Under the pieces are notes generated by a model. The model had not been told where the DNA came from. It searched no databases and saw nothing but the letters and a program-made list of their open reading frames with translations. From positions 1,860,001 to 1,924,000 of the forward strand of contig NZ_CP007213.1 of the NCBI RefSeq assembly GCF_001411805.1: DNA of 64,000 nucleotides. The letters run 5' to 3'. A program made the translations under genes and the position numbers. Source of the stretch: Burkholderia plantarii (GTDB lineage Bacteria; Pseudomonadota; Gammaproteobacteria; Burkholderiales; Burkholderiaceae). Below, one piece after another: positions 35,690 to 44,161 of the stretch; the stretch's first letter is position 1; the number at the start of each line of letters is the position of its first letter.

Positions 35690-36871
35690 ATGGAATCCAG
35701 CAAAACCCTGTCGCGAACCGAGAAGTGGCTGTTCTGCCTCGCCACCGGCTTCTCGGTGGCCGCGGTGGTCTACCAGCAATCGATGACGGAGGCGATCGCC
35801 GCCGGCTTCCAGGTGCCGGCCGGCTCGCTGTCGCGGCTGTCGGTGGCCACCCAGCTCGGCTACGGCCTCGGCCTCGTGCTCGGCCTGCCGCTCGGTGACC
35901 TGATCGCGCCGCGGCGCCTCGTGCCCGGCGTGGTCGGCGCGCTCGGCCTGGTGGTGATCGCCGAATCGGCGGCGCCCTCGCTCGACGTGCTGACCGTGCT
36001 GTGCCTGCTTGCCGGCCTGCTGTCGATCGGCGGCCAGCTGCTGATCGCCTATTGCGCGAAGGCGTTCGCGCCCGAGCAGCGCAACCGCGTGGTGGGCGGC
36101 ATGATGTCCGCGCTGTTCGGCGGTCTGCTCTGCGCGCGCGTGCTGTCGGGCTGGGGCGCCGAGCACATCGGCTGGCGCCACGTCTATCTGCTGGCGGGCG
36201 GCCTCACGCTGCTGTGGGCGGTGGGCCTCGCGCGCGTGCTCGGCCCGGTGTCGATGGGCTCGCCGCCGCGCTACGGCCAGATGCTGCGCCGCCAGCTCGG
36301 GCTGTGGCGCGGCTACCCCGAGCTGCGCCGGCTCGCGCTGGTGGCCGCCTGCTTCTTCGCCGCCTCCAACGGCATCTGGGCCAACGTGATCTCGCTCGCG
36401 CACGCCACGCTGAACTGGAGCGCGGGGCAGACCGGGCTGCTGGCCTGTACCTCGATCGTCGCGCTGCGCGCGCCGCAGCTCGCGCGCCGGCTGCAGCAGC
36501 ACCTGCACTGGACCGGCGTGATCGCGCTGTTCGGCGCGGTGCTCGCCGCCGTGTCGCTGGCAGGCTTCGCGATCGGCACGCACGTGCTGATGATCGTCGT
36601 CTTCTTCATCGGCTGCGACCTCTGCATCCGCTCGGTCCACGTGATCTCGCAGGGCCGCGTGCTCGGTCTCGATCCCGCCGCGGCCTCGCGCCTGAGCAGC
36701 CTGTTCATGACCGTCTTCTTCACCGGCGCCGCGCTCGGCTCGTGGCTGGGCGGCATCGTCGCGCGCCACTACGGCTGGCCGGGCATGTTCCTGTTCCCGC
36801 TGCTGTGCGCCGGCACGGGCGTCGCGCTGCTGCGGCTGCGCAGCGGCGAGGTGAGGTTCAGTCCGGCCTGA
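35690..36871 (+). CDS. MFS transporter, probable product exporter
   Basis: A 393-residue major facilitator protein with about twelve hydrophobic helices, of the drug-efflux (DHA1-like) type. The loop GLPLGDLIAPRRLV follows helix 2, and YGLGLVLGLPLGD is typical. It sits inside the cluster, 83 bases after paaE and in the same orientation, so export of the pathway product is likely. The substrate cannot be read from sequence. Confidence 0.8.
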   Translation: MESSKTLSRTEKWLFCLATGFSVAAVVYQQSMTEAIAAGFQVPAGSLSRLSVATQLGYGLGLVLGLPLGDLIAPRRLVPGVVGALGLVVIAESAAPSLDVLTVLCLLAGLLSIGGQLLIAYCAKAFAPEQRNRVVGGMMSALFGGLLCARVLSGWGAEHIGWRHVYLLAGGLTLLWAVGLARVLGPVSMGSPPRYGQMLRRQLGLWRGYPELRRLALVAACFFAASNGIWANVISLAHATLNWSAGQTGLLACTSIVALRAPQLARRLQQHLHWTGVIALFGAVLAAVSLAGFAIGTHVLMIVVFFIGCDLCIRSVHVISQGRVLGLDPAAASRLSSLFMTVFFTGAALGSWLGGIVARHYGWPGMFLFPLLCAGTGVALLRLRSGEVRFSPA

Positions 36872-36970
36872 GGCGGCAGCCGGATTTTTCATTGAGGCGC
36901 GGCCTCGCGCGCAATCGCGCGGCATCGCGCCGGCAACGGTGCAGTGTTCATTTCTTCAACAGAGGCAGGT

Positions 36971-37738
36971 ATGGAAATTTTGATGGAAGTCGATCGCAGC
37001 AAACCCGCGCAGCAAAAGCCCCACAGTCTCGTCAGCGAGATCTGGGCAGGCTGGCTGCAGGAGCAGGATCTGCAGCGCCTGGTGGAGCACCCGCTGCTGC
37101 TCGCGCTCGCGAACGGCGAGGCGAGCCCCGACACGCTGAAGACGTTCCTGGCCCAGCACAGCCACTACTCGCGCCACTTCACGCGCTACCTCTGCGCGCT
37201 GATCGGCCAGCTCGACGACAGCGAGAGCATCCTCGCGCTGCTCGACAACCTCCAGGAGGAAATGGGCGTGGACGGCGACGGCCTGATGACCCACGCCGAG
37301 ATGTTCCAGCGCACGCTGCGCGTGGTGGGCGTGGTGCCGGCCGACCACGAACCGCTGCCGGCCACGCTGCAACTGCGCAACACCATGATGGCCCACTGCA
37401 AGTCGAGCGATCCGCTGGCGGGCCTCGCCGCGATGTGCCTCGGCGCCGAGGCGATCGTGCCGGTGATCTACCAGCCGGTGCTGCTCGCGCTGCAACAATC
37501 CGGCCACACCGAGGAAGCCACCGAGTTCTTCCGCCTGCACATCGAGGAGGACGAGGACCACGCGCTGACCATGCTGGCCATCATGCGCGACCTCACGAAC
37601 AACGAGCCGGAGCGTTTCGAGTTCGCGGTGCGCGTGGGCCGCGAGCTGATCGCGCGCCGCGTCGAGATGTTCGACGCGGTCTGGCAGGCATGCCGGCACT
37701 ACGAGACCGCCACGCAAGAGGACGGCGCCCCGGCCTGA
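36971..37738 (+). CDS. heme-oxygenase-like diiron oxidase (HDO), PqqC/TenA fold
   Basis: A 255-residue all-helical protein of the iron-containing redox enzyme family. The metal ligand set is visible: Glu96/97, His108, Glu160 and the core motif H190-x3-D194-x2-H197 (HIEEDEDH), matching the order known for CADD and the N-oxygenase SznF. Known relatives use dioxygen for N-hydroxylation, C-C cleavage or amine installation in natural-product pathways. The start at 36971 follows an AGGCAGG site. Its place between the exporter and DAHP synthase genes makes it a tailoring enzyme candidate. Confidence 0.78.
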   Translation: MEILMEVDRSKPAQQKPHSLVSEIWAGWLQEQDLQRLVEHPLLLALANGEASPDTLKTFLAQHSHYSRHFTRYLCALIGQLDDSESILALLDNLQEEMGVDGDGLMTHAEMFQRTLRVVGVVPADHEPLPATLQLRNTMMAHCKSSDPLAGLAAMCLGAEAIVPVIYQPVLLALQQSGHTEEATEFFRLHIEEDEDHALTMLAIMRDLTNNEPERFEFAVRVGRELIARRVEMFDAVWQACRHYETATQEDGAPA

Positions 37739-37825
37739 GCCGGACGGCGGACGAGTCAGCGGCCGGCCGTTCCTCGCGAAGGGCCGCCCAGTGATCAGCG
37801 GAACAGGTTTAAGAACGAGACTGAG

Positions 37826-39139
37826 ATGTCAACTTTACGCGAACCGTGGCATCCGACGACTTGGCAGTCGATGCCGCAACAGCAGTTGCCTCACTACGTG
37901 AACGGCGCAGCGCTCGGGGCGACGCTCTCGCGCCTCAGCAGCTACCCGCCGCTCGTCGCGATCGGCGAGATCCGCCGTCTGCGCTCCTGGCTGGCCAACG
38001 TCGCGCATGGTCGCGGCTTCGTGCTGCAAGGCGGCGATTGCGCGGAAACGTTTGCCGATTTCCGGCAGGACGTGATCCAGCGCCACTACCGCCTGCTCGA
38101 ACGCATGGCGCAGACGATCCGCGACGCGTCGGGGCTGCCCGTCGTGCGCATCGGCCGGATCGCCGGCCAGTACGCGAAGCCGCGCAGCAAGCCGGAAGAG
38201 CAGCGCAACGGCCGGTCGCTGCCGAGCTACCGCGGCGACATCATCAACGACGTCGCGTTCGACGCCGAGGCGCGCGACCACGACCCGGCCCGCATGGAAA
38301 CCGCCTATTTCCGCGCCGCCGGCAGCCTCAACTACCTGCGCGGCCTGAACGACGCGGGCCTGCTCGGCACCGGCGGCGCCTATTTTTCCAGCCACGAGGC
38401 GCTGCTGCTGCCCTATGAGCAGAGCATGGTGGAGCGCGACGAGCTCGGCAACTGGTACTGCTGCTCGGGCCACTTTCTCTGGATCGGCGAGCGCACGCGC
38501 CAGCTCGACGGCGCGCATGTGGAGTTCCTGCGCGGCGTGCGCAACCCGATCGGCCTGAAGCTCGGCGCCGGCATCGGCCATGACGACCTGCTGCGCCTGA
38601 TCGACGTGCTGAACCCGCTCAACGAGGCGGGGCGCCTGACGCTGATCCCGCGCATGGGCGCCGGCAAGATCGACCGGCTCGCCGGGCTGCTGGAGACGGT
38701 GCGCCGCGAGGGCCGCGAGGTGGGCTGGATGTCGGATCCGATGCACGGCAACGGCACGCAGACCGGCACCGGCATCAAGACGCGCCACACCGCCGACATC
38801 GTCGCCGAGCTCGACGGCTTCTTCGCGGCGCATCGCGCGGCCGGCACCCATCCGTCGGGCGTGCATCTCGAGCTGACGGGGCTGGACGTGACCGAGTGCA
38901 TCGGCGGTGCCAGCGTGCCGGGCGAGGCCGACCTCGAACGCGCCTACCTCAGCAGCTGCGACCCGCGCCTGAACGCGGACCAGGCGCTGACGCTGGCCGG
39001 GCATCTGGCCGGCCTGCTGGTCGCGCACGGCATGCCGCGCAGCCACGGCGAGCAGGTCGAGGCCGGTGCCGCGGCGAGCAAGGCAACCGAGGCCGCCGAA
39101 GCGGAAGCCGATCGCTACGACCTGGAGCGCAGCGTATGA
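37826..39139 (+). CDS. class II 3-deoxy-7-phosphoheptulonate synthase
   Basis: First enzyme of the shikimate pathway: phosphoenolpyruvate plus erythrose 4-phosphate gives DAHP. The 437 residues show class II (plant/PhzC-like) signatures, including FVLQGGDCAETF, RIGRIAGQYAKPRS and SDPMHGNG near the active site. Extra copies of this class often sit in natural-product clusters (phenazines, for example) to raise chorismate supply. It overlaps the following ligase gene by ATGA. Confidence 0.92.
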   Translation: MSTLREPWHPTTWQSMPQQQLPHYVNGAALGATLSRLSSYPPLVAIGEIRRLRSWLANVAHGRGFVLQGGDCAETFADFRQDVIQRHYRLLERMAQTIRDASGLPVVRIGRIAGQYAKPRSKPEEQRNGRSLPSYRGDIINDVAFDAEARDHDPARMETAYFRAAGSLNYLRGLNDAGLLGTGGAYFSSHEALLLPYEQSMVERDELGNWYCCSGHFLWIGERTRQLDGAHVEFLRGVRNPIGLKLGAGIGHDDLLRLIDVLNPLNEAGRLTLIPRMGAGKIDRLAGLLETVRREGREVGWMSDPMHGNGTQTGTGIKTRHTADIVAELDGFFAAHRAAGTHPSGVHLELTGLDVTECIGGASVPGEADLERAYLSSCDPRLNADQALTLAGHLAGLLVAHGMPRSHGEQVEAGAAASKATEAAEAEADRYDLERSV

Positions 39140-40767
39140 GCGACGTCAATCTGGCCGCCGAGCTGCTGTTCAACAAGCGCCACCTCGACAAGCCGGCCTA
39201 CGTCGGCCCCGACTTCACGCTCACGTATGCCGAACTCGACCGCGCGGTCCGGCGCCAGGCCGCCTGGATGACGATGCAGGAAGTCGCGCCCGGCGAGCGC
39301 ATCGTGATCGCGCTCGACGACGGCCCGGACCTGGCCGTGATCTTCTTCGCCTCGCTCGCGGTCGGCGCGCTGCCGGTGGTGGTGAGTTCGAAGCTCGACA
39401 CGGCGCCGTTGCGCCACATCCTCGGCGACGCCGAGCCGCTGATGGTGTACGGCAAGGCGGTGCAGGGCGACACGATCCGCGCCGCGATCGACGGCCTCGC
39501 CACGCGCCCGCAGGCGTTCCTGCTGGAGGCGGGCTGGTACCGCACGCTGCTCGCGCGGCGCGTCGGGGCCGCGCGCGAGCCGGCCGCCGCGGTGCTCGCC
39601 GGCGACGGCTTCGACGAGGCGCCCGACGAGGCGCTCACCGACGCGGCGGCCGACGAGTGGGATGCCGCCGTGCCGCGTCCGCGCCATGCGCCGGCGCTGA
39701 TCCAGTACACCTCGGGCACCACCGGGCTCTCGAAGGGCGTGACGCACAGCGCCGCGTCGGTGCTGGCCTGCTGCGCCGCCGTGACGGGGCAGCTGCGCCT
39801 GACCGGCGACGACGTGCTCTATTCGGTGCCGAAGTCGTTCTTCGGCTTCGGCATGGGCAACAGCCTGTTCTTCCCGCTCCATCTCGGCGCGAGCGCCGTG
39901 CTCGACGCGGCCTGGCCGAGCGCCGAGCAGGTCGAGGCGAACCTGCGCCGGTTCCGGCCCACGGTGCTGTTCGCCGTGCCGACCCTGTACCGGATGCTGC
40001 TCGACAACGGCTTCGGCCCGAACGATTCGCCGCTGCGGCTGGCGTTCTCGGCCGGCGCGCCGCTGGCCGGCAACACCGGCGCGCGCTGGCGCGAGCGCTT
40101 CGGCTTCGAGCTGCACGACGGCATCGGCGCGACCGAACTCTGTCACGTGTTCGCCACCAGCTACCCCGATTCGCTGCGCGCGGGCAGCCTCGGCCGGCTG
40201 CTGGCGGGCTGCGAGGCACGCATCGTCGACGAGGCCGGGCACGACGTCCGGCCCGGCGAGACCGGCGTGCTGGTCGTGAAGTCGCCGGCCGTCTCGCCCG
40301 GCTACTGGCGGCGCCCGCAGGACGACGCGGCGCGCTTCGACGCCGGCTGGTACCGCACCGGCGACCTGTTCAGCCGCGACGCGGACGGCTTCCTCTATTT
40401 CCATGGCCGCGAGGACGACCGCTTCAAGGTGTTCGGGCGCTGGGTGGTGCCGGCCGAGATCGAGGCGCTGCTGGTGGCGCACGCGCCGCAACTGGGCGAC
40501 TGCTTCGTGGTGCCGGGCCGCGAGCACAACGGCGAGGATCGCCCGGTGCTGTGCCTGCTCGGAACCCACGACGAGAACGCGGTGCAGGCCGCGCTCGCCG
40601 TGCTGCGCCGGCTCGACGGCTACAAGCGGCCGGTCAGGCTGCTGCCGGTCGACCAGCTGCCGCTCACGCCGAACGGCAAGCCCAACCGCCGCGCGCTCGC
40701 CCAGCTGGCGAGCCGCGCGCTGCAAGACGGGACGGGCATCAATCTAGTGGAGAAACCAACATGTTGA
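39136..40767 (+). CDS. benzoate/2-aminobenzoate-type CoA ligase
   Basis: Adenylate-forming ligase of 543 residues in the benzoate-CoA ligase family. The segments YTSGTTGLSKGVTHS (near residue 194) and PKSFFGFGMGNSLFFPL (near residue 234) are typical of ligases for benzoate, hydroxybenzoate and anthranilate. Because anthranilate synthase genes follow directly (7-base overlap), anthranilate is the most likely substrate, giving anthraniloyl-CoA. Benzoate or salicylate cannot be excluded from sequence alone. Confidence 0.82.
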   Translation: MSDVNLAAELLFNKRHLDKPAYVGPDFTLTYAELDRAVRRQAAWMTMQEVAPGERIVIALDDGPDLAVIFFASLAVGALPVVVSSKLDTAPLRHILGDAEPLMVYGKAVQGDTIRAAIDGLATRPQAFLLEAGWYRTLLARRVGAAREPAAAVLAGDGFDEAPDEALTDAAADEWDAAVPRPRHAPALIQYTSGTTGLSKGVTHSAASVLACCAAVTGQLRLTGDDVLYSVPKSFFGFGMGNSLFFPLHLGASAVLDAAWPSAEQVEANLRRFRPTVLFAVPTLYRMLLDNGFGPNDSPLRLAFSAGAPLAGNTGARWRERFGFELHDGIGATELCHVFATSYPDSLRAGSLGRLLAGCEARIVDEAGHDVRPGETGVLVVKSPAVSPGYWRRPQDDAARFDAGWYRTGDLFSRDADGFLYFHGREDDRFKVFGRWVVPAEIEALLVAHAPQLGDCFVVPGREHNGEDRPVLCLLGTHDENAVQAALAVLRRLDGYKRPVRLLPVDQLPLTPNGKPNRRALAQLASRALQDGTGINLVEKPTC

Positions 40768-42311
40768 GCCAGGATGAGTTTACGCGGTACGGCGAGGCGG
40801 GGTTCAACCTCGTCCCGCTCTGGAAGGTGCTGCCGCTGCCCGAGCGGCTCGATCCGCTGGATGTCTATCGCGCGCTCGCGAACCGGCGCGACGACTATCT
40901 GTTCGAGACCGGCGAGTGGGAGAACGCGGTGTTCACGCGCCACTACTCGACCATCGGCCTGCCGTGCAGCGAGCGCATCGAGCTGGACGAGGACGCGATC
41001 CGCCATCTGCGCCACGACCACGTGGAGAGCGAGCAGCGCACCGACGATCCGCTCGCCGCGCTGCGCCGCCTGCAGGAAGGCTTCCGCGTGCCGCACTTCG
41101 ACGCCCTGCCGCCGTTCTCGGGCGGCCTGTTCGGCTACTTCGGCTTCGAGACCACGCGCCTGATCGAGCCGCGCCTGCGCCGCGTGGCGCGCAAGCCCTC
41201 GGGCCTGCAGGTGCCCGACGTGGTGAAGCTGGTGAGCCGCGAGCTGGTGGTGATCGACCATCGCCGCCGCCAGCTGTTCTGCATCGTCCACGAGGATCCG
41301 CGCGAGGCCGGCGGCCACGCACGCGGCACGGCGCGGCTCGAGGCGATCGTCGCGCAGGTGCAGGCGCTCGACGCGGCGCCCGAGCGCGTGCCCGGCACCA
41401 CGCAGGGCCTGACGGTGGACGCGGGCCGGCTGTCGTTCGGCTTCGCGCGCGAGGCCTACGAAGGCGCCGTCGACCGCATCAAGGACTACATCGCCGCCGG
41501 CGACGTGATGCAGGTGGTGCTGGCGCAGCGCATGAGCCGCCCGCTCGCCTGCGATGCCACGGCGCTCTACCGCGCGCTCGGCGATCTCGCGCAGACGCCG
41601 TACCGCTACGTGGTCAACCTCGGCGAATGCGCGATCGTCGGCGCCTCGCCCGAGATGCTGGTGCAGCAGCGCGGCGACATCGTCACGAGCCGGCCGATGG
41701 CCGGCACGCGCCGGCGCACGCAGGACGACGCCGAGGACGCGCGCCTGAAGGAGGAACTGCTCGCCGATCCGAAGGAGATCGCCGAGCACATGATGCTGGT
41801 CGATCTCGCGCGCAACGACGTGGGCCGCCTGGCCGTGGCCGGCGGCGTGCAGGTGGACGAGCTGCTGACGGTCGAATACTTCTCGCACGTCATGCACATC
41901 GTCTCGACCGTCACCGGCAAGCTGCCCGGCCAGGTCAACGGGCTCGACGTGCTGCGCAGTACGTTCCCGGCCGGCACGCTGAGCGGCGCCTCGAAGGTGC
42001 GCGCGCTGGAAGTGATCGCCGAACTCGAACCGCACTCGCGCGGCATCTACGGCGGCGCGGTCGGCTATCTCGACTGGCGCGGCCAGGCCGAGCTGGCCAT
42101 CACGATCCGCACCGGCGTGCTGCAGGGCGGCCTGCTGCACGTGCAGTCGGGCGCCGGCGTGGTGAAGGACTCGGTGGCCGAGCGCGAGTGGCAGGAAACC
42201 ATGGACAAGAGCCGCATGATGCTGCTGGCGGCCGAGCTGGCGGAACGCCAGAGCGAAACGGAAACGGCGCGCCCCGGCGCGGCGCAACAGGAGGCAACGG
42301 CATGCATCTGA
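40761..42311 (+). CDS. trpE: TrpE-like anthranilate synthase component I
   Basis: Converts chorismate and ammonia to anthranilate with TrpG. The 516 residues have the N-terminal TrpE domain and the C-terminal chorismate-binding domain (GASPEMLV, RPMAGTRRR, AEHMMLVDLARND, GTLSGASKVRA, GGAVGYLDW). The N-terminal Trp feedback motif, normally LLES in TrpE, reads LFET at residues 47-50, so inhibition by tryptophan may be weakened. GGAGAAACC precedes the ATG. This is probably a second, cluster-dedicated copy in addition to the housekeeping trpE. Confidence 0.88.
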   Translation: MLSQDEFTRYGEAGFNLVPLWKVLPLPERLDPLDVYRALANRRDDYLFETGEWENAVFTRHYSTIGLPCSERIELDEDAIRHLRHDHVESEQRTDDPLAALRRLQEGFRVPHFDALPPFSGGLFGYFGFETTRLIEPRLRRVARKPSGLQVPDVVKLVSRELVVIDHRRRQLFCIVHEDPREAGGHARGTARLEAIVAQVQALDAAPERVPGTTQGLTVDAGRLSFGFAREAYEGAVDRIKDYIAAGDVMQVVLAQRMSRPLACDATALYRALGDLAQTPYRYVVNLGECAIVGASPEMLVQQRGDIVTSRPMAGTRRRTQDDAEDARLKEELLADPKEIAEHMMLVDLARNDVGRLAVAGGVQVDELLTVEYFSHVMHIVSTVTGKLPGQVNGLDVLRSTFPAGTLSGASKVRALEVIAELEPHSRGIYGGAVGYLDWRGQAELAITIRTGVLQGGLLHVQSGAGVVKDSVAEREWQETMDKSRMMLLAAELAERQSETETARPGAAQQEATACI

Positions 42312-42907
42312 TGATCGACAACTACGATTCGTTCACCTACAACGTGGTCCAGTATCTCTGCACGCTCGGCGCGCAGATCGAGGTGAGGCGCAACGACCAG
42401 ATCACGATCGAGGAGATCGAGGCGCTCGCGCCGCAATCGGTGATCGTCTCACCCGGGCCGTGCTCGCCCGCCGAGGCCGGCGTCTCGATCGCCGCGCTGC
42501 GCCACTTCGCCGGGCGCCTGCCGCTGCTGGGCATCTGCCTGGGCCACCAGTGCATCGCCGCCGCGTTCGGCGGCACGGTGCGCCGCGCCGAGGTATTCCA
42601 CGGCAAGTCCTCGCCGATGCGCCACGACGGCTCCGAGCTGTTCGCCGGCCTGCCGGCGCAGTTCAAGGTCGGCCGCTACCACTCGCTGGTGGTGGACGAC
42701 CTGCCGCCCGAGCTGGTGGTGACCGCGCGCATCGCGCACGAGGACGGCACGGCCGGCGAGATCATGGCGATGCAGCATCGCGAGCTGCCGATCTACGGCC
42801 TGCAGTTCCACCCCGAATCGGTGCTGACCGAGCACGGCTTCAGCATGCTGGCCAACTACCTGCGCGTCGTCGAGCAGCATGCCGCGAGCGCGGCCGCCGT
42901 CGCCTGA
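42302..42907 (+). CDS. trpG: TrpG-like glutamine amidotransferase
   Basis: Supplies ammonia from glutamine to TrpE. Class I glutamine amidotransferase of 201 residues, with the nucleophile Cys79 in GICLGHQC and the His-Glu pair in QFHPESVL. The N-terminal MIDNYDSFTYNVVQY is diagnostic. It overlaps trpE by 10 bases. A PabA role (aminodeoxychorismate) is possible for such proteins, but pairing with TrpE favours anthranilate. Confidence 0.9.
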   Translation: MHLMIDNYDSFTYNVVQYLCTLGAQIEVRRNDQITIEEIEALAPQSVIVSPGPCSPAEAGVSIAALRHFAGRLPLLGICLGHQCIAAAFGGTVRRAEVFHGKSSPMRHDGSELFAGLPAQFKVGRYHSLVVDDLPPELVVTARIAHEDGTAGEIMAMQHRELPIYGLQFHPESVLTEHGFSMLANYLRVVEQHAASAAAVA

Positions 42908-42931
42908 CCCGCCCCACGCAAGGACTCCACA

Positions 42932-43366
42932 ATGAGCGCGGCAAGCTTCGAAAAAGACTATCCGATTCGCTTTTCCCACTGCGATCCGGCCGGCATCGTC
43001 TATTTCCCGCAGTACCTGGTGCTGACCAACTGGGCACTCGAGGACTTCTTCAACGAAGGGCTGAAGGTGGACTTCGCGGGCCTGATCGAGCGGCGCCTGG
43101 GCATCCCGATCGTCAGGCTGCAGACCGAGTTCGTCCGGGCCTCGCGCCAGGGCGAGGTGCTGACGCTGCGCATCGAGGTGACGCGGCTCGGCGAGCGTTC
43201 GCTCACGGCCACCTTCACGGGCCGCGTCGGCGACGAGGTGCGCCTGCGCAGCGAGCAGGTGTTCGTGATGATCTCGCTCGACAAGGTGGCCTCGATGCCG
43301 TTCCCCGACGACATCCGCGACGCGCTGCAACGCTACCTGCCGGTGGCCGAGGAGGTGGCGTCATGA
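42932..43366 (+). CDS. 4-hydroxybenzoyl-CoA-type hotdog thioesterase
   Basis: A 144-residue acyl-CoA thioesterase of the 4HBT family. The catalytic segment is HCDPAGIVYFPQY with Asp18. It would hydrolyse aromatic or rearranged CoA thioesters, releasing the free acid at the end of the pathway or clearing dead-end CoA esters. AAGGA lies upstream, and its stop overlaps the ridA start. Confidence 0.85.
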   Translation: MSAASFEKDYPIRFSHCDPAGIVYFPQYLVLTNWALEDFFNEGLKVDFAGLIERRLGIPIVRLQTEFVRASRQGEVLTLRIEVTRLGERSLTATFTGRVGDEVRLRSEQVFVMISLDKVASMPFPDDIRDALQRYLPVAEEVAS

Positions 43367-43755
43367 TGCAGATCCTGCAACCGCCCGAGTGGGTGCGCCC
43401 GCGCGGCTACGCCAATGGCGTGGCCGCCAAAGGGCGCCTGGTGTTCACCTCGGGCCAGCTCGGCTGGGACGCACAGGAGAAGCTTGCCGGCGAGCGCTAC
43501 GCGGAGCAGGCGATCCAGGCGCTGAGGAACATCGTGGCGGTGCTGGCCGAGGCCGGCGCGAAGCCCGAGCACCTGGTGCGCCTGACCTGGTACGTGTCGG
43601 ACCGCGAGGCCTATTTCGCCGAAGCGAAGGAAGTGGGCCGCGCGTACCGCGAGCTGATCGGGCATTTCCCGCCGATGAGCGCGTTCCAGGTGGCCGCGCT
43701 GATGGTGGAGGGCGCCAAGGTGCAGATCGAGGCCACCGCGGTGATCCCCGACTGA
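43363..43755 (+). CDS. RidA/YjgF family enamine/imine deaminase
   Basis: A 130-residue protein of the RidA family, known to hydrolyse reactive enamines and imines to carbonyl compounds plus ammonia. The segments FTSGQLGWD and the C-terminal VQIEATAVIPD fit, although the catalytic Arg pattern should be checked by alignment. It is coupled to the thioesterase by ATGATG/TGA overlap. In this cluster it may drive loss of the anthranilate nitrogen after ring oxidation. Confidence 0.8.
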   Translation: MMQILQPPEWVRPRGYANGVAAKGRLVFTSGQLGWDAQEKLAGERYAEQAIQALRNIVAVLAEAGAKPEHLVRLTWYVSDREAYFAEAKEVGRAYRELIGHFPPMSAFQVAALMVEGAKVQIEATAVIPD

Positions 43756-44161
43756 CGCGGCGCGCGTGATCGGGACGAGAGATTCGCGGCGGGCGGCGGC
43801 TCGCCGACCGCCGCGAACCCGGCGCGCGCGCAGACGATTCACGCATCGACGACTGACGGCACAACGACAACAACCCTTCCGGATGCCGGCCCGACGCGGC
43901 CGGACATTCGACCCAGGCCATTCCGAACCATGCGGGCCGACTCGCCGGACGCCCGCGACCCGCCGGATCGACCGGCGGGCTCCCCGCCCGTCGATCCGGC
44001 GCGAGCGCGGCCGTGGGCGCCGGCTTCCGGCGGCCACGCGCGGCGGCTCGCGGCCTCGACGGGCCACGTCGCCGGCGGCGGCCGGGCGGGCGCAGGAGAC
44101 GCGACCACTCACGCCGCCGCCGGAACGCGACGGGCGGGTCAATACGATTGGATACCAAAAC
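43756..44161. terminator. cluster 3' hairpin and spacer
   Basis: TTCGCGGCGG (43783-43792) pairs with CCGCCGCGAA (43808-43817), a 10-bp stem 28 bases after the ridA stop. There is no T-run, so it is a probable Rho-assisted end of the cluster transcript. The rest of this spacer, up to the efflux adaptor start, shows no gene; an in-frame extension of the adaptor from 43766 has no lipoprotein signal at its start and is rejected. Confidence 0.45.

Noticed and set aside
40761..42907. PabB/PabA (4-amino-4-deoxychorismate synthase)
   Set aside because: The N-terminal domain, length and motif order fit TrpE, and the neighbouring benzoate-type ligase fits anthranilate better; not fully excluded.
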